This document shows, in pieces, positions 23,901-33,198 of a stretch of 40,631 nucleotides of DNA (position 1 is the first letter of the stretch; each line of letters starts with the position of its first letter). The stretch covers positions 1 to 40,631 of the forward strand of contig JAISGJ010000142.1 in NCBI GenBank assembly GCA_031263105.1, written 5' to 3'. The notes under the pieces were generated by a model. That model was not told the origin of the DNA and searched no databases. It saw only the letters and a program-made list of their open reading frames with translations. The stretch is from Coriobacteriales bacterium (GTDB lineage: Bacteria > Actinomycetota > Coriobacteriia > Coriobacteriales > UBA8131). Both the position numbers and the translations under genes were made by a program.

Positions 23901-24155
23901 CTGCTCACGCCCCGCTGTCATCCCGAGCCTGCCGAGGGATCTTCAGCCGCGCAAGCGGTCGACTGCGGGCGGATGCGCTTCGACCTGCTGGCGGCTGCTT
24001 CGCGTTCCGTGGGCCTGTCGGCCCGTCCTCGCTGAGAACAGTCCGCCGGACTGTTCTCCGGGCGCTCGAACCCAAGGATTCCTCGGCTGCGGGGCTTCGC
24101 CCCGGAGTTTACCCTGAGCGCAGCCGAAGGGCTCGGAATAACAGTGAGGGTACGG
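23901..24155. repeat. dispersed palindromic intergenic element, copy A (diverged)
   Basis: ctgtcatcccgagcctgccgagggatct ... ggattcctcggc...gggctcggaataacag; shared termini with copies B and C. Confidence 0.7.
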
Positions 24156-24217
24156 ACAGCAACGGAGCGCACCCAAGGAAGCGCTTTCAACACGCGCGAG
24201 GACGTTACAGAGAAGGA

Positions 24218-24895
24218 GTGTTCATGGTAGACGAGGTACAGGCTTCTTTTGATGCCCGGGCGACCGCCTATGACGCCAACAGGCGCAGTCTTATCCCCCA
24301 TTTCGACGAGTTCTACCGTATCGGCGTGGAGGCGCTTGCCTACTGCGACCAGTCGCCGCGCGTGCTGGATCTCGGGGGCGGAACGGGGCTCTCGACGTCC
24401 TTCCTCCTCGGGCGCTACCCTGATGCGCGTGTGACCCTGCTCGACTTCTCGAACGAGATGCTCGCCGTTGCCCGCGAGCGCTTCAAGGACAACCCCAACA
24501 TAGACTTCAGAGTGAGAGACTATCGCAGCTTCCCCTTCGACGAGCGCTTCGACCTCGTCATCTCAGGGCTCTCGATCCACCACCTCACGGCGGACGAGAA
24601 GCGAGAGCTTGCCGTGAGGGTCTTCGGGCTGCTCGAACCCAACGGGGAGTTCTTCAATGCCGACCTGGTCAGCTGCGAGGACGAGCGACTGGAACAGGAG
24701 ATGCACCGGCAGCTGCAGGGCTTCCTGCGCCAAGGGCTGTCCGAGGACGAGGTGCAGCGCTTCGTCAGCAGCCAGCGCCTCGACAGGCCGGCACCGCTCG
24801 AGAGCCAGCTCTCCCATCTCCGCTCAGCAGGCTTCAAGGTCGTCGAGTGCCTGTACCGCCACCTGATATACGGCGTGTTCTACGCGCAGAAGTGA
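24218..24895 (+). CDS. class I SAM-dependent methyltransferase
   Basis: RVLDLGGGTGLSTSFLLGRYPDARVTLLDFSNEMLAVARERF...FDLVISGLSIHHLTADEKRELAVRVFGLLEPNGEFFNADLV. Confidence 0.92.
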   Translation: MFMVDEVQASFDARATAYDANRRSLIPHFDEFYRIGVEALAYCDQSPRVLDLGGGTGLSTSFLLGRYPDARVTLLDFSNEMLAVARERFKDNPNIDFRVRDYRSFPFDERFDLVISGLSIHHLTADEKRELAVRVFGLLEPNGEFFNADLVSCEDERLEQEMHRQLQGFLRQGLSEDEVQRFVSSQRLDRPAPLESQLSHLRSAGFKVVECLYRHLIYGVFYAQK

Positions 24896-24934
24896 CCGAC
24901 GAGGCGGGCTCTGCATCGCGGGCTCGACGCAGTC

Positions 24935-26659
24935 TCAGCGCCTGCCCAGCTCCTCGCGCAGTGCCGGCTTGGTGGGGTATTCGGCCAGTATCTTGTCGCG
25001 CAGCATGTGGGCACGCCCACTTCCTAACGCTGCGCTGTAGCGGTCGAGCTTGCCTCGCAGTTCCCCGTACTGCTTCCGCGTATAGGCTGCCCTTGCAAAC
25101 GCGACGATCTCGCCCACAAAGAGGGAGTCGACCTCCTTCTCGTTCTCAGGCAGAAGATACGAATAGAGGCTGAAGACCGAAAGCGGGTGGGACTTGCAGT
25201 ACTTCATGATCCGTGGCTTGAGCTCCTCGTGCTTCAATACCTCCAGGTACCTGGTGGCCCCCCAGCCCCTGCCGGACTCGAGTTCGTCGAGCAGCGCGTT
25301 GCGCTCCGCCACCCACTCGCGCCTCGCGGTGAGCGCCTTGAGCTCCTGGTAGTACTCCAGGCCCTGCCCGTAGCCCGCCAGATACAGCTCCCGTGCCGTG
25401 CGCCTTTGGTTGGCCTCGTCGCCGAGCTGCACATAGATGTCATGCTCTTTGACCCTCCAGTTGCCCCCGAGCTGCATCGGCGCCTTGCCCGGCACGTCCT
25501 CGCCACGGCACAGCCGCAGCGCCTTCTGAAGATCCCCTTCGCCGAGAGCCGCCTCGAACAGCGTCTCGCGGAAGCCCTCGTTCCCCAAATGCTTGGACAT
25601 ATATGAGAAAGCGGCCTTTGCCCCCTCAGCCACCACCAGTATCCGTTCACGGAGATTCTCGATCCGCTCCCTCTCAGAGCGGCAGTTGTAGTCGTTAGCC
25701 CTCTTTCCTCCCAACGCCTTGGTGCGGGCATCCAGAAAGCCGTCCATCTCCTTCCTCAACGCCGGATCCGTGGCCGACTCGGCGCACTCCCCTAAAATCC
25801 GATAACACCAGTCACTGTCGTATCCGCCGCTCAGGGACACGGCGAAGGAGAAGACCCGCGCGAAGCACCTCGCCCTCTCCTCTTCGCCCAGCTGCCCCGC
25901 CCTTTTCAGCCCCTTGCCCAAGGACTCGACCGCCTCCTCCATCGCGCCCTCCACGTATTCGTAGGAGTCGCTGTCGAACGAACCCTTGAACTCCAGCATG
26001 ACCTTGAGCGTCGCGAGTGAAATGTCGATAAACGCCCCCACGTCGCCCTTCTTCAAGCTCTCCTTTGCCAGCCTTCGCGCCTTCGCCACGCCTTCGAAGG
26101 CCTCGTTGGCGTGGTACCAGTCGATGTACTCGCCCTCAGAGGCACCGATGAGGGAGGACACCATGAGCTCCCTTGCATAGGCTGCGGCATCGACCTCATC
26201 GTCCCCGACGTCCCTGAAGCGAAAGACCATCTCGTCCTTCAGCGCCTGGTTCGAGTTCAGCATCCCCATCATAAGGGAGACAAGATCGGGCTTCTCCATT
26301 TTGTCGAACAGCGCCTCGAGGTCCACGTCCGGACGGCTCCTGCCCTTGCGACACCCTGTGCCGGGCGCACGCTCCGAGCCGACGACGCGCTGCTCCCGAA
26401 TGGCGTACAAGACGGCCGCGACATGCTTGCAGAATGCCTCGCGGTCGTAGGGGCAGTCGCAGGACGCGGCATCGACCTCGTCGCCGTCGACCTCGACCTC
26501 GACGTTGTAATACGTGCTCCCCGCAACCTTCGCCGTCCATCTGGCACCGTCCTGCCGCAGCAGCTTGACGTGGCCGTCCTCGAAGTAGGCCCAGCCGCGA
26601 TCCAATATCCTCCGGCTGAAGATGCGCTCGAACGTATGAAGACCCATCGACTCAGACAT
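24935..26659 (-). CDS. SWIM zinc finger family protein
   Basis: MSESMGLHTFERIFSRRILDRGWAYFEDGHVKLLRQDGARWTAKVAGSTYYNVEVEVDGDEVDAASCDCPYDREAFCKHVAAVLYAI (CxCx...CxH SWIM signature). Confidence 0.92.
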   Translation of the reverse strand: MSESMGLHTFERIFSRRILDRGWAYFEDGHVKLLRQDGARWTAKVAGSTYYNVEVEVDGDEVDAASCDCPYDREAFCKHVAAVLYAIREQRVVGSERAPGTGCRKGRSRPDVDLEALFDKMEKPDLVSLMMGMLNSNQALKDEMVFRFRDVGDDEVDAAAYARELMVSSLIGASEGEYIDWYHANEAFEGVAKARRLAKESLKKGDVGAFIDISLATLKVMLEFKGSFDSDSYEYVEGAMEEAVESLGKGLKRAGQLGEEERARCFARVFSFAVSLSGGYDSDWCYRILGECAESATDPALRKEMDGFLDARTKALGGKRANDYNCRSERERIENLRERILVVAEGAKAAFSYMSKHLGNEGFRETLFEAALGEGDLQKALRLCRGEDVPGKAPMQLGGNWRVKEHDIYVQLGDEANQRRTARELYLAGYGQGLEYYQELKALTARREWVAERNALLDELESGRGWGATRYLEVLKHEELKPRIMKYCKSHPLSVFSLYSYLLPENEKEVDSLFVGEIVAFARAAYTRKQYGELRGKLDRYSAALGSGRAHMLRDKILAEYPTKPALREELGRR

Positions 26660-26815
26660 GCGAGCTCCCCGCTCCTTGCAACGTGAACGCCGGATGACCC
26701 TGTCGACCGTGGCTGCCAACAATCGAGTGCAAGTGTATCACGGCACCTGCCTCTCGTGCGCCCCCTCGCTCCGCCAAGGCATCGTTCGTCGCAGGGTCGT
26801 CGCAGCTACTGACGT

Positions 26816-26971
26816 GTGTTCACACCCCCACTGTCATCCCGAACCTGCCGAGGGATCCTCGGCCGCGCAAGCGGTCGACCGCAGGTCGGAGGGCCCCCTG
26901 GCCTGCCGTTGGACACTGCGTGTCCAAGGATTCCTCGGCGGAGCTCGGAATGACAGTGGGGGTGTGAACAC
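26816..26971. mobile_element. MITE-like palindromic element, copy B (156 bp, perfect 22-bp terminal inverted repeats)
   Basis: GTGTTCACACCCCCACTGTCAT ... ATGACAGTGGGGGTGTGAACAC. Confidence 0.75.
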
Positions 26972-26995
26972 CTACTGGCTCAATGCCGCGCGTCC

Positions 26996-27340
26996 TCATA
27001 CCGCCATGGCGACCTCATCGGGCTGAATGCCGAGGCCCTTCTGAAGAACGGACCACGACTCGCCGAGATCGTAGCTGAGATTGTCCGCATAATAATCAAG
27101 AAGCGTGCAGGCGACGGCGAAGACCTGGGAGGGCGTCGCATCCTTGTCGGTGCCCACTATCTGCGCCCAGGCATCCTTCCAGTCCGCGTATTCCGCCGGG
27201 TCGGCCGACACGTACTCATCGGACTTGAACGTATAGGGACTCAGGTCGCTGAGCATGTCGCCGAGGTCGTCGAGCCTGTTCGCCTCCCAATACTCAAAGA
27301 GAGTATCGAACATTGCATAGTACGCTTCCTTCATGTGCAT
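26996..27340 (-). CDS. putative polymorphic-toxin immunity protein
   Basis: MHMKEAYYAMFDTLFEYWEANRLDDLGDMLSDLSPYTFKSDEYVSADPAEYADWKDAWAQIV...ATPSQVFAVACTLLDYYADN; directly downstream of toxin-like C-terminus. Confidence 0.6.
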   Translation of the reverse strand: MHMKEAYYAMFDTLFEYWEANRLDDLGDMLSDLSPYTFKSDEYVSADPAEYADWKDAWAQIVGTDKDATPSQVFAVACTLLDYYADNLSYDLGESWSVLQKGLGIQPDEVAMAV

Positions 27341-27341
27341 A

Positions 27342-27500
27342 TTACTCGCTCCTATTGGGGTTTCTATTGAATCCCGTCACGTCGTCCCAAGGCCTTGGCA
27401 TTGGATTGACGCCCGCCTCTCTGATAACTCCGTCTCGCTCCCTTACCCAGACCTGCGTGCCGTCAGGATTCTCCTTTGCGTACCAATTGATTCCCAGTGC
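27342..27500 (-). pseudogene. C-terminal fragment of a polymorphic-type toxin
   Basis: Minus frame ending at TAA 27342: GINWYAKENPDGTQVWVRERDGVIREAGVNPMPRPWDDVTGFNRNPNRSE*; no convincing start. Confidence 0.5.
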
Positions 27501-27632
27501 ATATGCAACTATTATAGCATAATTGCCTATCAGACATGATGTCGCTGCCGTCCCTTTGTCCTGCGTGTCCAGGGCCTTTGGGTACGTAGGGCAGGGTCGT
27601 GTAGGGTAGATAGTGCGATACGCAAGACAGTA

Positions 27633-27652
27633 CAGCCCGCTTTAGCGGGCTG
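27633..27652. terminator. terminator-like hairpin
   Basis: CAGCCCGC-TTTA-GCGGGCTG perfect 8-bp stem. Confidence 0.5.
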
Positions 27653-27898
27653 CCTAACACGATTAAAAGATGGCAGGCGATTAAATCATCGTCTCCCTAG
27701 TGGTCGCGTTTGTTGCTCATGCAGGGATTATAGCATGCCGCCCGTCACGACGCGGCATTCGTCGATACCTGGAAGACGAATCAACCTCCTGACGCACAAT
27801 CGGTTGACAGCAGCGCTTGGATTCTTTGGGATATGGTAGAATTCCGCTGTAAAACGGTTTTCGCCTTATGGCTTAGAGTGCCTCTGAAAGGGTTGACG

Positions 27899-28228
27899 AT
27901 GCTCAAAGTCCAGGTTCTTATGGATGACAACAAGATAGCACGTGAGAAGAAGTACGATGTCGACAAGATCCATCGTGCGGTGGACAACGTGTTCACAAAG
28001 AAATATGGCCTGATCAAGAATCGAGACGGGTTCTACCTTGAGCGCGGAAACGCGTCTGATTACGCCAACTTTTGGAACGCGATACTGCTGCTCAAGGATC
28101 AGCCTTGGTTCCTAGACAACGTGAAGACCTGGCTCTGGTTCAACAGCGACGATTCTCCCGACCCCAAGGACTTCGCAGTCGAGGACCTGCGGGAGCACTA
28201 CGCAGCCAAGCAGAGAGCATTCGCCTGA
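27899..28228 (+). CDS. partner protein of VapD-like toxin (putative antitoxin)
   Basis: MLKVQVLMDDNKIAREKKYDVDKIHRAVDNVFTKKYGLIKNRDGFYLERGNASDYANFWNAILLLKDQPWFLDNVKTWLWFNSDDSPDPKDFAVEDLREHYAAK; 1 nt from next start. Confidence 0.68.
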   Translation: MLKVQVLMDDNKIAREKKYDVDKIHRAVDNVFTKKYGLIKNRDGFYLERGNASDYANFWNAILLLKDQPWFLDNVKTWLWFNSDDSPDPKDFAVEDLREHYAAKQRAFA

Positions 28229-28229
28229 A

Positions 28230-28589
28230 TTGGCTGTCCAGAAGCGGAGGAAGGCAGTCAACTTCGACCTCGACACGGCGACGTTGCGCCAGTTCTTTGG
28301 CGAGTCCGGCAGGCGGGGCGTCTACGCCAGAATCGGTCGTTTCCTGAAGAAACACGGATTCGAGCACCGCCAAGGCTCTGGGTACCAATCAGTGAGTGTG
28401 ATGAGTGAGGCGGAAGTCAATGACACGATCGTCTCCCTCTATGAGGCTCTGCCTTGGATGATTGACGCCGTGCAGAAGCTGGACGTGACGAACATCGGGG
28501 TCAACTACGACATGCACACCATCGCCGTCAGACAGATTGAGAACAAACGCAAGAACATAGCTGACGAGATAGTTGACGTGCTGATATAG
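28230..28589 (+). CDS. VapD-like (Cas2-fold) protein, putative endoribonuclease toxin
   Basis: TTG start; VNFDLDTATLRQFFGESGRRGVYARIGRFLKKHGFEHRQGSGYQSVSVMSEAEVNDTIVSLYEALPWMIDAVQKLDVTNIG: FDLDT...KHGF..QGS.Y...LPW pattern. Confidence 0.72.
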   Translation: MAVQKRRKAVNFDLDTATLRQFFGESGRRGVYARIGRFLKKHGFEHRQGSGYQSVSVMSEAEVNDTIVSLYEALPWMIDAVQKLDVTNIGVNYDMHTIAVRQIENKRKNIADEIVDVLI

Positions 28590-28600
28590 ACTTCTCTTTG

Positions 28601-28663
28601 CGTATCATCAATAGTGCCATAATCGTATCACTATGAGACGATTGCCACAGGACTGATGATACG
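28601..28663. repeat. nested inverted repeat
   Basis: CGTATCATCA ... TGATGATACG enclosing AATCGTATCACTATGAGACGATT. Confidence 0.7.
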
Positions 28664-28880
28664 GTGCTGGCAACCGCTGGCAACGCAGAGCTGGTGGTCG
28701 AAGCTCATCTGCAAAATCGTGTGGGGCCTTCCAGATTCAGGAGTGATTCGGAAGCGCTATATTGTCTAAACCGTGCTCTTTTTCAGGAACGCGCTGGTCA
28801 GGGCGCACTATCGCAACGGGGCAGCGGGGGTGCTCCCCACCGACGCCCAGGAAAACGACACCTTCGCCACAGGGATGCGC

Positions 28881-29354
28881 TCAGTTGAATCTCCCCAGCC
28901 TGGCGTTGAGCTTGTTGACCTCGTTGCGCCAGTAGAGCCAGATCGATAGCCAGATGATCGCGTAGAGCGCCACGAAAAAGAGCAGGTAGAGGGCCAAGGC
29001 GAGGGGCGAAAAGGGTATCCAGCCGCAGAAGACCGCAATGGCCACGATGGCCGGAGCAATGAGCAGGAAGTGAGTCAGCGTCTGGCGGGCGAGGCTCCAC
29101 GTGCTGAGTTTGAAGATATGGTTGGCGGCCATGCACAGCACGCCGTAGAGGGCGCAGAGCAAGGTCTGCAGGCTAAAGGCGGCCAGCTCGTTGGGGATGC
29201 GCCCCAACAGCGTCGGCGTCACGGCGTGCAATGCGCCGTCACCCACAGACAGCGACGCCAGCAACATGGCCACCGTTCCGAAGGCAATGCCGATGGGCAA
29301 CCCGAGCAGGGCCTGCCTGACGGCTTCCTCGCGACCTGATGTTCTCATCTCCAT
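28881..29354 (-). CDS. DUF3021 family membrane protein
   Basis: MEMRTSGREEAVRQALLGLPIGIAFGTVAMLLASL... four TM segments; adjacent to LytTR regulator. Confidence 0.8.
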   Translation of the reverse strand: MEMRTSGREEAVRQALLGLPIGIAFGTVAMLLASLSVGDGALHAVTPTLLGRIPNELAAFSLQTLLCALYGVLCMAANHIFKLSTWSLARQTLTHFLLIAPAIVAIAVFCGWIPFSPLALALYLLFFVALYAIIWLSIWLYWRNEVNKLNARLGRFN

Positions 29355-29372
29355 GGTATGTCCTCCTGCCTC

Positions 29373-29840
29373 TCAAGCTCCCAGGTAGTCCTTGATTGCG
29401 CGGACGTTGCGCCGCGAGACATAGGCATACGTGCCGTTGTCCAGCTTGAGGTTGATGGTGCCGCTGATGCTCAGCTCGAAGCTCTTGACTTTGGCGAAGT
29501 TGACGATCTCGGAGTGCGACACCCGGATGAAGCCGGTGTTCTTGAGCAGCTCCTCCAACTCATAGAGCCGCTGTTTGACACGGATGTCCCCCTGTCTGGT
29601 CTGGGCCTGGACCGTCTGACCCTGGGTAAAGAAACGGTAGATGCCATCGAAGTCCAGCAGCACCGTCTCGTCCTCCCTGAAGCCCAGCAGGCGTCGCTCG
29701 CTTGGTCGTTGCACCTGTCGGCCTTCGCCTTTGATCCTGTCGACCAGCTCCTGGATGTCGCCATCGACCGCAGCCGTATGGATGAGGATGCGCGGAACCT
29801 GCGCCTCCTCGTCCAAAATTATCTCGAGCCGGTATTCCAT
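29373..29840 (-). CDS. LytTR DNA-binding domain transcriptional regulator
   Basis: MEYRLEIILDEEAQVPRILIHTAAVDGD...IYRFFTQGQTVQAQTRQGDIRVKQRLYELEELLKNTGFIRVSHSEIVNFAKVKSFELSISGTINLKLDNGTYAYVSRRNVRAIKDYLG. Confidence 0.93.
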   Translation of the reverse strand: MEYRLEIILDEEAQVPRILIHTAAVDGDIQELVDRIKGEGRQVQRPSERRLLGFREDETVLLDFDGIYRFFTQGQTVQAQTRQGDIRVKQRLYELEELLKNTGFIRVSHSEIVNFAKVKSFELSISGTINLKLDNGTYAYVSRRNVRAIKDYLGA

Positions 29841-29859
29841 GGCACCTCCCACCTACTTG

Positions 29860-29976
29860 AGAATTCGACACTACGACGATTATAGGCCATGCCCCAAGCT
29901 GCATCATGACTGCCGATAACCATTGTAGAATCGGAGGAGAAAATCGGGGCAACCGGTATATAAGTGGTCGAATTCT
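29860..29976. promoter_or_regulatory. intergenic inverted repeat (possible LytTR binding arms)
   Basis: AGAATTCGAC (29860-29869) and GTCGAATTCT (29967-29976), perfect 10-bp arms between divergent regulator and ABC operon. Confidence 0.45.
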
Positions 29977-30154
29977 ACATGTAGTTGGCAATCCGGCCCG
30001 CCGAGACCGCCGAAAACCAAGCTGGCAACAGGTTATCCGGGCAATCCGCCCAGTTGTCGCCATGCGCAACATCCCCCTGCAGAAATCCCCTAATCTGCAC
30101 ACTGCAAGGAACTGTAAGGCTGGATCGTTGCCATGAGAATACGGAGGTAAAGAA

Positions 30155-30925
30155 ATGAGAGAGTTGGCACGTGCAGGGGGACTGGCGGTCCGCTACGGGC
30201 AGACCTTGGCCGTCGACGGCCTGTCGTTTGCCGTCAACGAAGGCGAGGTGCTGGCCGTGATCGGCCCCAACGGCTCGGGCAAGACCTCGGCTGTGGAGTG
30301 CCTGGAGGGCCTGCGTCAGCCCACCCGAGGCACAGTGCACGTCTTTGGACTCGACCCGCATGCGGAGCGTAGGGCAATCTACTCCCAGCTGGGCGTGCAG
30401 CTGCAGGACGTGAGCTACCCGGACAAGATCAGGGTCGGCGAACTCTGTCGGCTGTTCGCGTCCTTCTACCGTCAGCCTGCCGATTGGCGCGCACTGCTGG
30501 AGCAGCTGGATCTGGGCGACAAGGCCAGGCGCCCCGTCGATAGGCTCAGCGGCGGCGAGCGCCAGCGCCTGAGCGTCCTGTTGGCACTGTTGCCACGACC
30601 CAGGATGCTGATCCTCGACGAACTGACAACCGGCCTTGACCCGGAGGTCCGTCGCAGCCTCTGGCACAGCCTGAAGGAGCTGCGAACTGCCGGCCTGGGC
30701 ATCCTGTTGGTCTCCCACTCCATGGACGAGGTCGAGGCCCTCGCCGACCGGGTGCTCTTCATGCTGGCCGGCAAGGCCCTCTATTACGGCGAGTTGCCGG
30801 GCCTGCGCACCTACGCTCAGGCCGTCCTGCCACCGCACGAGTACGACCCCCGGATGTCTCTGGAGGACCTCTACCTGTCCCTGGTGCCCAAGAGGGGCGC
30901 CCTCACCATGGAGGTGACACGATGA
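30155..30925 (+). CDS. ABC transporter ATP-binding protein
   Basis: VIGPNGSGKTSAVECLEGL (Walker A), RLSGGERQRLSVLLALLPRPRMLILDELTTGLDP. Confidence 0.96.
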   Translation: MRELARAGGLAVRYGQTLAVDGLSFAVNEGEVLAVIGPNGSGKTSAVECLEGLRQPTRGTVHVFGLDPHAERRAIYSQLGVQLQDVSYPDKIRVGELCRLFASFYRQPADWRALLEQLDLGDKARRPVDRLSGGERQRLSVLLALLPRPRMLILDELTTGLDPEVRRSLWHSLKELRTAGLGILLVSHSMDEVEALADRVLFMLAGKALYYGELPGLRTYAQAVLPPHEYDPRMSLEDLYLSLVPKRGALTMEVTR

Positions 30926-31680
30926 CGCTCAGGGCCTTCGTCACTGCTGTGGGCACCGAGGCGCTGCTCTATCTGCGCGGCTTCTTCGGCCCGTTCTTCA
31001 CGTTCGTCTTCCCGCTGCTGATGCTGGTGCTCTTTGGGAGCATCTACGGCAACGAGCCCACACCTTTCTATAATGGCCTGGGGGCGATGGATGCCAGCGT
31101 TCCTGCGTATCTGGGGCTGGTCGTGGCGGTCAACGGCCTGATGACCCTGCCGCTGACACTGGCGGAGTATCAGGACAAACGGGTCTACAGGCGCTTCGAC
31201 GCCACGCCCTGCGGCAAGGGCGGCGTCATCCTGGCCCAGATCACCCTCTGCCTCGTCTCCTCGATACTGGGCGCTGCCGTGATGCTCGTGGCCGGAGTCG
31301 TCCTCTACGACATACAGATCACCGGCTCGCTGCTGACGATCGCCGCCGTGACACTGCTCTCCCTGACGGCGATGTTCGCCATCGGCTTCTTCATCGCCTC
31401 GGTGCTCAGGTCGGTGAAGGCCGTCAATCTGGTCAGCTACATCGTATTCTTCGTCATGATGTTCATATCCGGCGCCACCCTGCCGCACGAGATGTTCCCC
31501 GAGGGCGTGAAGGCCTTTGCCGGCGCCCTGCCCCTTACCCATGTGGTGCGACTGTCCAAGGACGCCTTTCAGGGCGTGAGCCTGCTCACTGACTGGGTGT
31601 CGCTGCTGGTGCTGCTGGGCGTCACTGCGGCATGCGGCCTGCTGGGCCTCCTCCTCTACCGCCGCCGCCGCTGGGCCTGA
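30922..31680 (+). CDS. ABC-2 type transporter permease
   Basis: LLYLRGFFGPFFTFVFPLLMLVLFGSIYGNEPTP... six TM; ATG overlap with ATPase. Confidence 0.92.
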   Translation: MTLRAFVTAVGTEALLYLRGFFGPFFTFVFPLLMLVLFGSIYGNEPTPFYNGLGAMDASVPAYLGLVVAVNGLMTLPLTLAEYQDKRVYRRFDATPCGKGGVILAQITLCLVSSILGAAVMLVAGVVLYDIQITGSLLTIAAVTLLSLTAMFAIGFFIASVLRSVKAVNLVSYIVFFVMMFISGATLPHEMFPEGVKAFAGALPLTHVVRLSKDAFQGVSLLTDWVSLLVLLGVTAACGLLGLLLYRRRRWA

Positions 31681-31880
31681 TGCCATGCCTGTCGTTCTTC
31701 TTGTGCCCTCGACGTGATTTGAATGCCTATGAAGCTTCTGCCTGCGTTGGTTGTTTTGGATGACAGGGACAGGCCACACATGTCGAACCATTGTGCGGCC
31801 TTGCGCCTGACGAGGAGCGCTCTTGCCTTCAGCGCAGTGCAAATCGTCAGACAGGCAGGAAGCGCCCTCGCATCCCCCGC

Positions 31881-33152
31881 TCACAGCCCGAAGCGCAGCA
31901 CGAGGTACACGCCCGAGATCGCAACGGAGAGCGCCATCAGGGGGGCGCCGACCTTGAGGTACTCGATGAAGGTGAGGGGGTGGCCCTCGCGGTTGGAGAT
32001 GCCTGAGAGCACGACGTTGGCGCTGGCCCCGATCAGGGTCCCGTTGCCGCCGAGGCAGGCGCCGAGCGAGAGCGCCCACCAGAGCGGCTCGACGTCGACG
32101 CCGCCCTCCCCCATGGCGAGCAGGGCGGGGATCATCACCGCGACAAAGGGGATGTTGTCCACTATCGCGGAGATGACGGCGGAGGCGATGAGTATCGTCA
32201 GTATGGCGACGACCTCCTGCCCCTGTGTCGCGGTGATGAGGAGCTGCGCGAACATGTCGATGACGCCGGTCTCGACCAGGCCGCCGACGACGATGAAGAG
32301 CCCTCCGAAGAAACCGAGGGTCGACCATTCGACGCCAAGGACGACCTCCTCGATATCCTGGCGCCCGATGAGCATCATGAGGGCGGCCCCGGACAGGGCG
32401 ATCACCGAGGACTCGAGGTGCAGCATGCCGTGGAGCATGAAGGCGACGACGACCAGCACGAGCATCACGATGCTCTTTATGAACAGGCTCCGGCTTGCGA
32501 TAAGCCCGCTCTCGTCAAGCCCCGTGATGCGCTCGCGCAGCTCGCTTGCAACCGCCATCTTCCGCCCATAGAGGAAGCGGAAGCACGCGAGCATGGCGAC
32601 GAGGACCACCGCTACGGCGGGCGCGTCGACGGCGACGAAGTCGAAGAAGGTGAGGTCTGCCGCAGAGCCTATCATGATGTTGGGAGGATCGCCTATGAGG
32701 GTCGAGGTCCCGCCGACGTTGGAGGCGATTATCTGCGTGACGAAGAAGGGGACGGGGCTGAGGCGGAGCTCCTTGCATATCATGAAGGTCATCGGCCCTA
32801 CGAGCAGCACCGTCGTCACGTTGTCGAGCAGGGCGGAGAGCAGGGCGGTGATCACCGCGAGGGCGACCATGATGAGCCACGGGTCGCCCTTGACCAGCTT
32901 CGCCGCCTTGATGGCGACGTACTCGAAGATGCCGGAGCGCCTCATGACGGCGACGAGGAGCATCATGCCCACGAGCACGCCGAGCGTGTTGAAGTCGATG
33001 TGCGCAAGGCTCGCCTCGAAGGGCACGATGCCGCTCACCATGATGACGACCGCCCCCAAGAGGGCGGCAAGGGTGCGGTGTATCTTCTCGCTCACGATAA
33101 GGGCCATGACGCCGACGAAGACAGCGATGGCGGCTATCTGGACTGCGGTCAC
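31881..33152 (-). CDS. ArsB/NhaD (ion transporter superfamily) permease
   Basis: ...LLSALLDNVTTVLLVGPMTFMICKELRLSPVPFFVTQIIASNVGGTSTLIGDPPNIMIGSAADLTFFDF...SLGACLGGNGTLIGASANVVLSGISNREGHPLTFIEYLKVG. Confidence 0.93.
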   Translation of the reverse strand: MTAVQIAAIAVFVGVMALIVSEKIHRTLAALLGAVVIMVSGIVPFEASLAHIDFNTLGVLVGMMLLVAVMRRSGIFEYVAIKAAKLVKGDPWLIMVALAVITALLSALLDNVTTVLLVGPMTFMICKELRLSPVPFFVTQIIASNVGGTSTLIGDPPNIMIGSAADLTFFDFVAVDAPAVAVVLVAMLACFRFLYGRKMAVASELRERITGLDESGLIASRSLFIKSIVMLVLVVVAFMLHGMLHLESSVIALSGAALMMLIGRQDIEEVVLGVEWSTLGFFGGLFIVVGGLVETGVIDMFAQLLITATQGQEVVAILTILIASAVISAIVDNIPFVAVMIPALLAMGEGGVDVEPLWWALSLGACLGGNGTLIGASANVVLSGISNREGHPLTFIEYLKVGAPLMALSVAISGVYLVLRFGL

Positions 33153-33198
33153 GCGGCATCAGCTCCCAAGGGCAGTATCGGCTGCACGTCTGCTCCGG

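Noticed and set aside
23901-24155. Possible small ORFs in the region (23797..24117 +, 23918..24301 -)
   Set aside because: Sequence is better explained as a copy of the dispersed palindromic element
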